Origin: Bacteroidales bacterium
Lineage (GTDB): Bacteria > Bacteroidota > Bacteroidia > Bacteroidales > JAADJA01
Direction: 5' to 3'
Assembly: GCA_029933495.1 (NCBI GenBank)
Contig: JAOZOC010000143.1
Span: 1 to 7,755, forward strand
Length of the DNA: 7,755 bases
Position 1 is the stretch's first letter; every line of letters starts with the position of its first letter. The translations under genes were made by a program, and so were the position numbers. Positions 1 to 6,650 of this stretch are shown here, in pieces. A model generated the notes under the pieces. That model had not been told where the DNA came from. It did not search any database and worked only from the letters and a program-made list of their open reading frames with translations.

Positions 1-76
1 AACGGCTTATGTTGATATCACTGGGTTGGGGGTATTAATGAATGTCCCTAAATAATAAGATACTAAAAATAATTGG

Positions 77-84
77 TATCTTTG
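77..84 (+). promoter_or_regulatory. Candidate -7 promoter box for the LVIVD-repeat gene
   Basis: TATCTTTG matches the Bacteroidota primary sigma factor -7 consensus TAnnTTTG. It lies 92 bases before the ATG at 177, so a transcript starting a few bases downstream would have a leader of roughly 85 bases. No TTG -33 element sits at the usual distance of about 20 bases upstream, so the call rests on the -7 box and its position in an intergenic gap. Confidence 0.35.
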
Positions 85-176
85 TGAAAAGCATTTTTGA
101 TCCAGTGTTGTCAGGCATTGCCTTTAGCAGCTATAAAAGAGTCAAAGCATAAGGATAACCTTAAAGTCAAATTATA

Positions 177-2345
177 ATGAAACGTTTAATCATTCTCTTT
201 CAAATTTTAGTTTTTCTTCAGGTTAACATCTATGCCATTTATTATAAGGTAGGCAGTTTTCAAACGAGCGGCAGAGTCGTATCACTTGATATTAAAGGTG
301 ATTATGTATATACTGCAAAATATACAGGACTAATAGAAATAATAAACGTATCAGATCCGGAACAACCTCAATTTACAGGGAGTATTCAATTGACTGACTA
401 TATTCCTGGTGTGATCGGTAGAATAACTGTCTCAGACACACTCGCATTCATACTTGGCAATGATAGTGTTCACATTGTTAATGTTGCTGACCCGTTTATG
501 CCTGTATATGCAGGGGGCATAGATAGAGGAAAGACATCAGATATTGTTATTAGCAATAATCTCGCATATATTACCGGTTATGGCGGTTTAAGTATTTATG
601 ATATTTCAAATATTCAATCAATACAATTATTGAGCTCACCAGGTGGTAATTTTGATGGAATGTGCCTGAATGATTCATTATTATATGGTGTTCGATCTGG
701 TTCCCCTAATAGCCTTTATATAATAAATGTTTCAGATCCGGAGAATCCGGTCTTAATTTTCGAAGGCATTGATCTGCCCATTGGTTCATTTGCTGATATT
801 GCATTCTCTGGATTTTTTGTGTTTATTGTAAATAGTAGGCATTTTTGGAGTATTGATGTGCATAATCCCGTTAATCCGGTTATGACTGATACCTTAAAGG
901 GTGTACAGAGTTCTAATAAGATTTATTTGCAAGCTGACAGAGCCTTTATTAATCACTCTTATGCTGGTATTAGGGTTGTTGATATTTCTGACCCAACTTC
1001 TTTAGCGACTTTAGGTGTTTTTGATACGCCAGGATTCAGCGAACAAGTTGTTATAGAAAATAATATTGCATATGTTGCTGATTCATATAACGGGCTTCAG
1101 ATAATTGATGTTACTGATAATAGCAATTCATATATGGTCAGCTCTTTACAAACGTCATATATGGCAAAAGGAATTGATGCCTGCGATGATTTTGCTTATA
1201 TTGCCAAACATGGATATTTAGGACTTGATGTAATTGATATTTCAGATGTAAATGAACCTGTATTGTCTGGCTCTTATTTTAGTGGAATTGGTAGAGCTGA
1301 TAATATATCCGTATTAAATAATCATCTGTGTTTAACTCGTGGATATCCAATTCCAGAAGTTTTATTTATTGATATTTCAGTGCCATCAAACCCTGTTCTT
1401 CTCAATCAGGTTAAACTTGTCTATGGTGCATTATTCGGGCCAGTTCCGGTTTTTCAGACTGTTTCATATGCTTTTGTTGGATCCGGTAACACATTGAATA
1501 TCTTTGATATTAGCGATTTTAGCAATCCTGTGTTTGTAGCGAAATATATCGCAGCTGATCAAATAACAGATATTGTCGTTGAAGGTAATATAGGTTATAT
1601 TTCAGTTGAAGAAAGCGGTATAGAGATTATAGATGTTGAAAATATCATCTCACCACAGTTTATAGGTTTATACAATACACCCGGCAATGCAATGAAAATG
1701 ACTTTACAATCTGATAAATTGATAGTAGCCGACGGTTTTGGTGGTGTCCAAATATTAGATATCTCGAACCCCTCATCTCCACTATTAATGAAATCAATTA
1801 AACCTCACGACAATTCAATAATTAATACCAGGCCGCTAATTGTTGATAATAAATTGATCATTGTCGATATGGAATGGAATGAGTTATTTACTTATTCTAT
1901 TGCTGATTTTAACAACATACAACTTCTGTCTTCTTTCAGGTTAAATGTTGAAATAAATAATCTGATTTACCATAACGAGTCGTTTATTGGTACAATGAAT
2001 AATTATGGAATGATTATTCTTAAAAATTCAGCGATATTATCAATTGAGGAGAATGAAGTAAGTAGTAATTCTGAGAGCGAATTGAGTATCTATCCGAATC
2101 CTTTCAAGTCCTCAGTCACAATAAGTTTCAATTTGAATGAGAAGTCTTTTGTGAATGTCGAGATATATAGCCTGACTGGAATGAAAATAAAAACCATAAT
2201 TAAGGAGTTTACAGAAGCAGGATTACATAATGTTTTCTGGGATGGAACTGATGTAAATAAAAATGCAATTCAATCTGGCACCTACATAGTAAGAATCCGA
2301 AATGGAAAGGAAAGCATTGTTAGGAAAGTTTTATTAATGAGATAA
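177..2345 (+). CDS. Secreted LVIVD-repeat beta-propeller protein with C-terminal type IX secretion sorting domain
   Basis: A 722-residue protein probably exported by the Sec system and then across the outer membrane by type IX secretion. Residues 1-20 form a signal peptide (MKR, hydrophobic core, cut after IYA). Residues about 25-617 hold 13 copies of a 40-46 residue unit, each carrying a strand of the form hh-D-h-S-D/N-x-x-x-P (examples start at residues 54, 180, 265, 350, 440, 524), plus a degenerate last copy near 611. This is the LVIVD repeat, which folds into beta-propeller blades. Residues about 636-722 form a C-terminal sorting domain: YPNPF at 639-643, the FlgD-like WDGTD at 688-692, GTYIVRI at 701-707, and a basic end VRKVLLMR. 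In the known pathway this domain directs export and is then removed. The ligand or substrate is unknown and no catalytic motif is visible. The ATG was chosen because the signal peptide follows it directly. A 52-base gap separates it from the GH13 gene, which appears to have its own promoter. Confidence 0.93.
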   Translation: MKRLIILFQILVFLQVNIYAIYYKVGSFQTSGRVVSLDIKGDYVYTAKYTGLIEIINVSDPEQPQFTGSIQLTDYIPGVIGRITVSDTLAFILGNDSVHIVNVADPFMPVYAGGIDRGKTSDIVISNNLAYITGYGGLSIYDISNIQSIQLLSSPGGNFDGMCLNDSLLYGVRSGSPNSLYIINVSDPENPVLIFEGIDLPIGSFADIAFSGFFVFIVNSRHFWSIDVHNPVNPVMTDTLKGVQSSNKIYLQADRAFINHSYAGIRVVDISDPTSLATLGVFDTPGFSEQVVIENNIAYVADSYNGLQIIDVTDNSNSYMVSSLQTSYMAKGIDACDDFAYIAKHGYLGLDVIDISDVNEPVLSGSYFSGIGRADNISVLNNHLCLTRGYPIPEVLFIDISVPSNPVLLNQVKLVYGALFGPVPVFQTVSYAFVGSGNTLNIFDISDFSNPVFVAKYIAADQITDIVVEGNIGYISVEESGIEIIDVENIISPQFIGLYNTPGNAMKMTLQSDKLIVADGFGGVQILDISNPSSPLLMKSIKPHDNSIINTRPLIVDNKLIIVDMEWNELFTYSIADFNNIQLLSSFRLNVEINNLIYHNESFIGTMNNYGMIILKNSAILSIEENEVSSNSESELSIYPNPFKSSVTISFNLNEKSFVNVEIYSLTGMKIKTIIKEFTEAGLHNVFWDGTDVNKNAIQSGTYIVRIRNGKESIVRKVLLMR

Positions 2346-2368
2346 ATTAATACAGTTATTTTTTTGCC

Positions 2369-2376
2369 TATTTTTG
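2369..2376 (+). promoter_or_regulatory. Candidate -7 promoter box for the GH13 gene
   Basis: TATTTTTG, followed by CCC, fits the Bacteroidota -7 consensus TAnnTTTG. It ends 21 bases before the ATG at 2398, so the untranslated leader would be only about 15 bases. There is no TTG at the expected -33 position. The in-frame TTG at 2374 lies inside this box, which argues against using it as the start codon. Confidence 0.45.
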
Positions 2377-2397
2377 CCCACAATATTTTTCCAAATT

Positions 2398-4248
2398 ATG
2401 AAATACAAACTGCTGGTATTATTCGTTTTAGCTCAACTGTCACTTTTTTCTCAGAATGTGAGAATTGACAGGGTCGAGCCTCCATCTTGGTGGGCAGGGA
2501 TGGAAAACCCTAATCTCCAGTTGATGATTCACGGGAAAGATATTTCTTCACTGGAGCCCGGGATTATTTATCCGGGGATTACTGTGGGAGAAATAACCCG
2601 GGTTGAAAATCCAGATTATTTATTTGTAAATCTTACATTTGGAAAAGAAGTTGTTTCCGGGAGTTTCAATATTGTTCTTAAGGATGCTGATAAAAATGTT
2701 GCGAGCTATGAATATAAGATATTGGAACGTGAAGAGGGGTCGGCGGAGAGAAAAGGATTTGATAAAACCGATGTTGTTTACTTAATTATGCCTGACCGGT
2801 TTGCAAATGGTGACCCGTCGAATGATGATATGCCAGGAATGCTTGAAAAAGCCGACAGAAATAATCCTGACGGAAGACATGGCGGCGATATAAAAGGTAT
2901 TTCTTCCCATTTAGATTATATTGCCGACCTTGGGGTATCTGCTATTTGGATGAATCCGCTTCTTGAAAATAATAATCCTGAATACTCTTATCACGGATAT
3001 GCCATAACCGATTTTTACAATGTTGATGCCCGTTTTGGAACAAATGAAGATTATGTCAATCTTGTTAAAAGTAGTCACGAAAAAGGTCTTAAAGTTATTA
3101 TGGATATGATTTTTAATCATGCAAGCGTTTATAACTGGCTAATTGAGGACTTGCCTTCTGAAGACTGGATTCATCAATTTCCCGAATATACCCGCTCTAA
3201 TTTCAGAGGTTCAGCAATTATGGATACTCACGCATCCGATTATGATCGTGAGAAATTTTTAACAGGATGGTTTGACCACCATATGGCTGACCTCAACCAG
3301 AAAAATAAGCTTTTTGCAAACTATCTTATCCAAAACTCTGTATGGTGGATTGAGTATTCCGGCATTGACGGTATACGTATTGACACACAACCATATTCCT
3401 ACAAAGAGTTTTTAACCGAATGGAGCAGCAGGGTTTTTCAGGAATATCCTGAATTCAATGTTGTTGGTGAAGCCTGGCAGCAAAAGGAATCTATTACAGC
3501 ATATTTTCAAAAGGATGCACCAAACCGCGATGGTTATAATTCAGGTATTCCTTCAGTGACGGATTTTCCTATGTATTTTGCTATGAGCAAAGCCTTTAAC
3601 GAAAGAGATGGATGGACAGAAGGTCTGGCGCAAATCTATTATGTGCTCGCTCAGGACTTCCTTTATGCTGCCCCGGAAGAAAATCTCATTTTTTGCGACA
3701 ATCATGATCTTGACAGGATTTATTCTTCGCTTGGTGAAAATTTTAGTAAATGGAAAATGGCTATGGCTACATTGATGACAATGCGTGGTATCCCTATGAT
3801 ATACTATGGAACTGAAATTTTAATGACCGGAAATGCAGGAGACGGTCATGGTTTCATCCGTAAAGATTTTCCCGGAGGTTGGCCTGATGACAAAACCGAT
3901 GCTTTTACAAAAGAGGGTCGGAGTAAACAGCAAAATGAAGCTTTCGGTTTTTTGCAGAATCTGTTGGAGTGGAGAAAGAGCAATGGGGCTGTCCATTTTG
4001 GCGAGCTTAAACATTTTGTTCCGGCTGATGATGTATATGTTTATTTCAGACATAAGGATGAAAACTGCATAATGGTAGCTCTGAATAATAGCTCCAATGC
4101 TGTGAGGGCTTTGGATACAGATAAGTTTAAGGAGTGTCTTAAAAAGTTTAACTATGCAGTAAATGTGATAACCGGCGAAACCATTAATTATATTGATGCC
4201 TTCTCCCTTCCGCCAAAATCTGTGCTTGTTCTTGAGTTTGGAAAATAG
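2398..4248 (+). CDS. Periplasmic GH13 alpha-glucan hydrolase, neopullulanase/cyclomaltodextrinase type (SusA-like)
   Basis: A 616-residue glycoside hydrolase of family 13, expected to cut alpha-1,4 links in cyclodextrins, pullulan or maltooligosaccharides in the periplasm. Residues 1-19 are a signal peptide with no lipobox cysteine. Residues about 20-110 resemble the N-terminal beta-sandwich of cyclomaltodextrinases. The catalytic barrel runs from about 125 to 530: MPDRFANGD at 131-139, YHGYAITDFY at 198-207, region I DMIFNH at 236-241, region II GIRIDT at 325-330 with nucleophile D329 and R327, region III GEAW at 357-360 with acid/base E358, region IV DNHD at 434-437 with D437. A C-terminal beta domain closes the protein. 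All three catalytic acids are present, so it should be active. The length matches SusA of Bacteroides (about 617 residues), but no susC/susD-like gene is visible here. I chose ATG 2398 over the in-frame TTG at 2374, because the signal peptide begins there and the TTG falls in the -7 box. The exact substrate cannot be read from the sequence. Confidence 0.95.
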   Translation: MKYKLLVLFVLAQLSLFSQNVRIDRVEPPSWWAGMENPNLQLMIHGKDISSLEPGIIYPGITVGEITRVENPDYLFVNLTFGKEVVSGSFNIVLKDADKNVASYEYKILEREEGSAERKGFDKTDVVYLIMPDRFANGDPSNDDMPGMLEKADRNNPDGRHGGDIKGISSHLDYIADLGVSAIWMNPLLENNNPEYSYHGYAITDFYNVDARFGTNEDYVNLVKSSHEKGLKVIMDMIFNHASVYNWLIEDLPSEDWIHQFPEYTRSNFRGSAIMDTHASDYDREKFLTGWFDHHMADLNQKNKLFANYLIQNSVWWIEYSGIDGIRIDTQPYSYKEFLTEWSSRVFQEYPEFNVVGEAWQQKESITAYFQKDAPNRDGYNSGIPSVTDFPMYFAMSKAFNERDGWTEGLAQIYYVLAQDFLYAAPEENLIFCDNHDLDRIYSSLGENFSKWKMAMATLMTMRGIPMIYYGTEILMTGNAGDGHGFIRKDFPGGWPDDKTDAFTKEGRSKQQNEAFGFLQNLLEWRKSNGAVHFGELKHFVPADDVYVYFRHKDENCIMVALNNSSNAVRALDTDKFKECLKKFNYAVNVITGETINYIDAFSLPPKSVLVLEFGK

Positions 4249-4385
4249 ATTTTAATACAGTCTGGTTATTTTGGCAAGTTACATTTTTTTTAATGTTTGA
4301 AAATATTGGTTTGCTTCTTCATCTCGTCTTGTATTTTCAGATATACATTATATCGGGGATAATCTATAATTGAACAATCTGAATT

Positions 4386-4393
4386 TATTTTTG
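4386..4393 (+). promoter_or_regulatory. Candidate distal -7 box for the helicase gene
   Basis: TATTTTTG fits TAnnTTTG. A start point about 7-10 bases downstream would fall at the edge of the 16-bp palindrome at 4402-4417, and the leader to the TTG start would be about 215 bases. No -33 TTG is found at the usual spacing. The T-rich context makes a chance match likely. Confidence 0.25.
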
Positions 4394-4401
4394 TTTAAAA
4401 A

Positions 4402-4417
4402 AACACCAATTGGTGTT
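4402..4417. repeat. Perfect 16-bp palindrome, possible operator
   Basis: AACACCAATTGGTGTT reads the same on both strands, with its centre between 4409 and 4410. It could be a binding site for a dimeric regulator. As RNA it could fold into a 6-bp stem with an AATT loop. On the minus strand the hairpin is followed by a run of T, but no minus-strand gene lies upstream to need a terminator. It begins 9 bases after a candidate -7 box. No regulator gene is next to it. Confidence 0.55.
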
Positions 4418-4478
4418 AGGATACTTAGATCAATTGGCTGAGGCTAAATCCAAATAGTATTATCTTACTAAAATTTAC

Positions 4479-4486
4479 TACTTTTG
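4479..4486 (+). promoter_or_regulatory. Candidate proximal -7 box for the helicase gene
   Basis: TACTTTTG fits the TAnnTTTG consensus. Transcription from here would begin near 4492 and give a leader of about 125 bases containing the hairpin at 4502-4530. There is no TTG at the -33 position. I prefer this box slightly over the one at 4386 because it places the hairpin close to the 5' end, but nothing in the sequence decides between them. Confidence 0.3.
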
Positions 4487-4501
4487 TTGACTTTGCTGAA
4501 T

Positions 4502-4530
4502 TATTCATCTGAATGGATGGCAGATGGATA
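4502..4530 (+). repeat. Inverted repeat able to form a 10-bp hairpin in the helicase leader
   Basis: Arm TATTCATCTG (4502-4511) pairs with CAGATGGATA (4521-4530) around a 9-base loop. One position is a G-U pair in RNA and the rest are Watson-Crick. A second copy of CAGATG at 4539-4544 could compete for the CATCTG arm. There is no T-run after it, so it is not an intrinsic terminator. A role as a regulatory RNA structure for the downstream helicase is inference only. Confidence 0.4.
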
Positions 4531-4615
4531 TGATCGAACAGATGTTGTTTAAATGTAGTTTTACCTGCATTTGCATATTCGTTAATTATTTACATATATA
4601 AAAATTATTTTTAAA

Positions 4616-5836
4616 TTGAAATTCAAAGAATTTAATTTTGATCCACGAGTACTTGAAGGAATAGAGGCTATTGGATTTGAAACCGCGACTCCAATTCAAG
4701 TAAAGGCCATTCCGGCGATTCTTGAAGGAAAAGACTTAATTGGTGCAGCTCAGACAGGAACCGGGAAAACTGCAGCATTTTTACTTCCTGTTATCAATAA
4801 AATTGTTTTAACAAAAAAGGATGAGCATATCAGGGCGCTTGTCATTGTGCCGACACGTGAACTTGCAGTGCAGATTGACCAGCAGATGGAGGGCCTTTCA
4901 TATTTCACACACGTGAGTTCTTTAGCTGTGTACGGTGGTACCGATGGGACTTCATTTTCTCAGGAAAAAACAGCCTTGTCGCAAGGGGCAGATGTAATAA
5001 TTGGTACCCCCGGAAGGTTGATTGCTCATTTGCAAATGGGATATGTAGCAGTTGACAGGCTTGAGTTTCTTGTCCTTGATGAGGCCGACAGGATGCTGGA
5101 TATGGGGTTTCACGATGATATTATGAAGATAATTTCATTTCTTCCAAAAAAAAGGCAAACACTTTTGTTTTCGGCTACTATGCCTTCTAAGATCCGTCAG
5201 CTTGCCGGGAAAATACTTAACAAACCTGAAGAGATAACCATTGCTGTTTCAAAACCTACTGAAAAAGTGTTACAGGTTGCATATGTCGTTTATGAAAATC
5301 AAAAAGTGCCTCTTGTTGAGTATTTGCTTAAGTCTAAACATTTAAACAGTGTTATTGTGTTTTGTTCTACAAAGAGCAGCACAAAAGAGTTGAGCAGGGT
5401 GTTGAAAAGGACCGGACTTTCTGTTAAAGATATCCACTCCGACCTTGATCAAAAAACAAGGGGTGAGGTTTTAATGGCTTTTAAAAACCGGGAATTAAAT
5501 ATTCTGGTTGCAACAGACATCCTCTCGCGGGGTATTGATGTTGAAGATATTGATTTGATAATCAACTATGATGTTCCAAATGACGGTGAGGATTATATTC
5601 ATAGAATTGGCCGTACAGCACGTGCTGAGGCCGAAGGTATTGCAATAACACTTATTAGCCAGAAAGAGCAGTCTCAGTTTGCAGAAATAGAAAAACTACT
5701 TGAAAAGCCGGTTCAAAAAGTCAGGTTGCCTGCCAATATTGGTGAAGGGCCTGAATACAATCCTGTGAAGGAGAGGCGTTCCTCCGGTAGAAGGTATTCC
5801 AGAAAAGACAATAAGAATAACAGGAGGAGAAGATAA
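4616..5836 (+). CDS. DEAD-box ATP-dependent RNA helicase, RhlE-like
   Basis: A 406-residue cytoplasmic RNA helicase that uses ATP to open RNA duplexes; relatives act in ribosome assembly, RNA decay and cold adaptation. The motif set is complete: Q motif with GFETATPIQ at 20-28, motif I AQTGTGKT at 45-52, Ia PTREL at 79-83, Ib TPGR at 131-134, II DEAD at 155-158, III SAT at 186-188, IV VIVFC at 246-250, V ATDILSRGID at 299-308, VI HRIGRTAR at 329-336. The tail from about 386 is rich in Arg and Lys (ends NNRRRR), a usual RNA-binding extension. The start is a TTG: the frame is closed by TAA at 4583, no ATG lies between that stop and 4616, and family proteins begin with a similar sequence just before the Q motif. 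There is no clear Shine-Dalgarno sequence, as is common in this phylum. The DUF2185 gene follows after 43 bases and probably shares its transcript. The specific RNA target is unknown. Confidence 0.95.
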   Translation: MKFKEFNFDPRVLEGIEAIGFETATPIQVKAIPAILEGKDLIGAAQTGTGKTAAFLLPVINKIVLTKKDEHIRALVIVPTRELAVQIDQQMEGLSYFTHVSSLAVYGGTDGTSFSQEKTALSQGADVIIGTPGRLIAHLQMGYVAVDRLEFLVLDEADRMLDMGFHDDIMKIISFLPKKRQTLLFSATMPSKIRQLAGKILNKPEEITIAVSKPTEKVLQVAYVVYENQKVPLVEYLLKSKHLNSVIVFCSTKSSTKELSRVLKRTGLSVKDIHSDLDQKTRGEVLMAFKNRELNILVATDILSRGIDVEDIDLIINYDVPNDGEDYIHRIGRTARAEAEGIAITLISQKEQSQFAEIEKLLEKPVQKVRLPANIGEGPEYNPVKERRSSGRRYSRKDNKNNRRRR

Positions 5837-5879
5837 TTTTATTAGTTTAATATTTAGTATGTTGTAAATAATTGGAATT

Positions 5880-6215
5880 ATGAAATTATATAAGTTTAAG
5901 CTCAAGCCTGAGGAAATTAAAGATCTCGTCCCCCCAATAGGCTATTGTTTAGTGTCGGATAAAATTACTGTTGACGGATTAAAAGTAGGCTTTATGTACA
6001 GAGAGAAACCGGAGGAGAAGGATGATAGTGGCTGGCGATTTCTATCCGGTACGGAGACTGAAGAGTATATGGATGATGAGAACAATACAATGATTTTTGA
6101 AGTGAATGTTGTTGCAAACTACGACCCTTCAATTATATCTTATCTTAAATCAAAAGTTGGAACTGAGCTCGAAAGAGTAGAGGGTACAGATGAGTTTAAA
6201 ATGTTGGAGCATTAG
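5880..6215 (+). CDS. DUF2185 / Imm33-like small protein
   Basis: A 111-residue soluble, acidic protein with no signal peptide or membrane segment. It shows the hallmarks of DUF2185 (also named Imm33): CLVSDKITVDG at 23-33, VGFMYREKP at 36-44, DSGWRFLSG at 49-57 followed by the acidic EEYMDDENN at 61-69, and a hydrophobic strand with NYDPSIISYL at 80-89. The match is from memory of the family's conserved pattern. The family has been proposed, from gene context in other genomes, to include immunity proteins against polymorphic toxins, but many members are stand-alone housekeeping-like genes with no known role. No toxin gene is nearby here. No TAnnTTTG box lies in the 43-base gap from the helicase, so co-transcription with the helicase is likely. 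ATG 5880 is the natural start: the conserved region begins shortly after it and the length fits the family. Confidence 0.85.
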   Translation: MKLYKFKLKPEEIKDLVPPIGYCLVSDKITVDGLKVGFMYREKPEEKDDSGWRFLSGTETEEYMDDENNTMIFEVNVVANYDPSIISYLKSKVGTELERVEGTDEFKMLEH

Positions 6216-6536
6216 AAATAGTTTATGTATTATCTTTATTTTTCTCTCCCAAGAATAATAATAATCCCATAACTACAGGTTAAAGAATTATTTGATTGAA
6301 GGCTGAGGTGCATATTGTAAATTAGCGAATAACAATTTTTAGAAATAAATACATTGAAGTATCTGTAATACAGGTCTGAAAGAGCTATCATTAGCCCCGA
6401 ATCTTTTCATATTTCTTTTTTTTTCTTACTTTTTATAAAATGGCAAGCACATTGCACTATATAGTATTGTTGCATTAGTTGTTTGATAAACTGAATTGGT
6501 AATATGTTGGGATGCAGTGATGTATATTATTCGCTG

Positions 6537-6553
6537 ATTCCCAATCTGGGAAT
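6537..6553. repeat. 7-bp inverted repeat with 3-base spacer, possible operator
   Basis: ATTCCCA (6537-6543) and TGGGAAT (6547-6553) are perfect reverse complements around ATC. The repeat ends 24 bases before the -33 element of the promoter for the beta-barrel gene, a fitting place for a regulator site. It lacks a T-run, so it is a poor terminator candidate. Confidence 0.4.
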
Positions 6554-6577
6554 ATTGCCTAAATATGGGAGATTAAC

Positions 6578-6608
6578 TTGACTTTTGTTTAAAAATGTTG
6601 TATCTTTG
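6578..6608 (+). promoter_or_regulatory. Bacteroidota-type promoter of the beta-barrel gene
   Basis: A -33 TTG (6578-6580) is followed after a 20-base spacer by the -7 box TATCTTTG (6601-6608). Both elements and the spacing fit the Bacteroidota consensus, making this the strongest promoter candidate in the window. The transcript should start around 6613-6616, giving a leader of about 35 bases before the ATG at 6651. Confidence 0.65.
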
Positions 6609-6650
6609 GAAGCTTGAAGTAAAGTACTAAAACAATAACTCGTAAAAAAT

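Larger units (their letters stand above)
4249..4615. other. Non-coding region between the GH13 and helicase genes
   Basis: These 367 bases are very A+T-rich and contain no credible gene on either strand. They hold two candidate -7 boxes (4386-4393 and 4479-4486), a perfect 16-bp palindrome (4402-4417) and a hairpin-forming inverted repeat (4502-4530). I see no hairpin plus T-run that would end the GH13 transcript. The spacing suggests a long regulated leader for the helicase. Confidence 0.6.
6216..6650. other. Non-coding region before the beta-barrel gene
   Basis: This 435-base stretch has frequent stops in all frames, and its longest start-to-stop runs are a dozen or so codons. A T-rich tract lies at about 6412-6436, but no stable stem precedes it, so I do not call a terminator. 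Near its 3' end are an inverted repeat (6537-6553) and a well-formed promoter (6578-6608). The first 300 bases hold nothing I can identify; a small RNA cannot be ruled out. Confidence 0.6.

Noticed and set aside
2..55. Open frame of 17 codons from the window edge to TAA at 53-55, possibly the tail of an upstream gene.
   Set aside because: Too short to tell from chance; another frame is also open to 36-38, and the residues match no family I recognise.
2374..2397. In-frame TTG start that would add 8 residues to the GH13 protein.
   Set aside because: It lies within the candidate -7 box and would put extra residues before an ideal signal peptide start at 2398.
2911..3120. Minus-strand open frame of 69 codons inside the GH13 gene.
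   Set aside because: It mirrors a strongly conserved coding region and has no family features of its own. The same applies to the frames at 3820-4053, 3833-4072, 5696-5905 and 6981-7238.
4389..4401. TTTTGTTTAAAAA shared between the two long intergenic regions (also at 6584-6596).
   Set aside because: A 13-base A+T-rich match is weak evidence, and its position relative to the candidate promoters differs between the two sites.
6363..6373. Short inverted repeat CTGTA-A-TACAG.
   Set aside because: Five-base arms with a one-base spacer are expected by chance and cannot form a normal RNA loop.
6383..6436. Possible terminator: GCTA-TCAT-TAGC followed by a T-rich tract.
   Set aside because: The stem has only 4 pairs and the T-rich tract begins well downstream and is interrupted, so it does not meet the pattern of an intrinsic terminator.
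6456..6465. 10-bp palindrome ACTATATAGT.
   Set aside because: Low-complexity A+T palindromes of this size are common in such DNA and it has no telling position.
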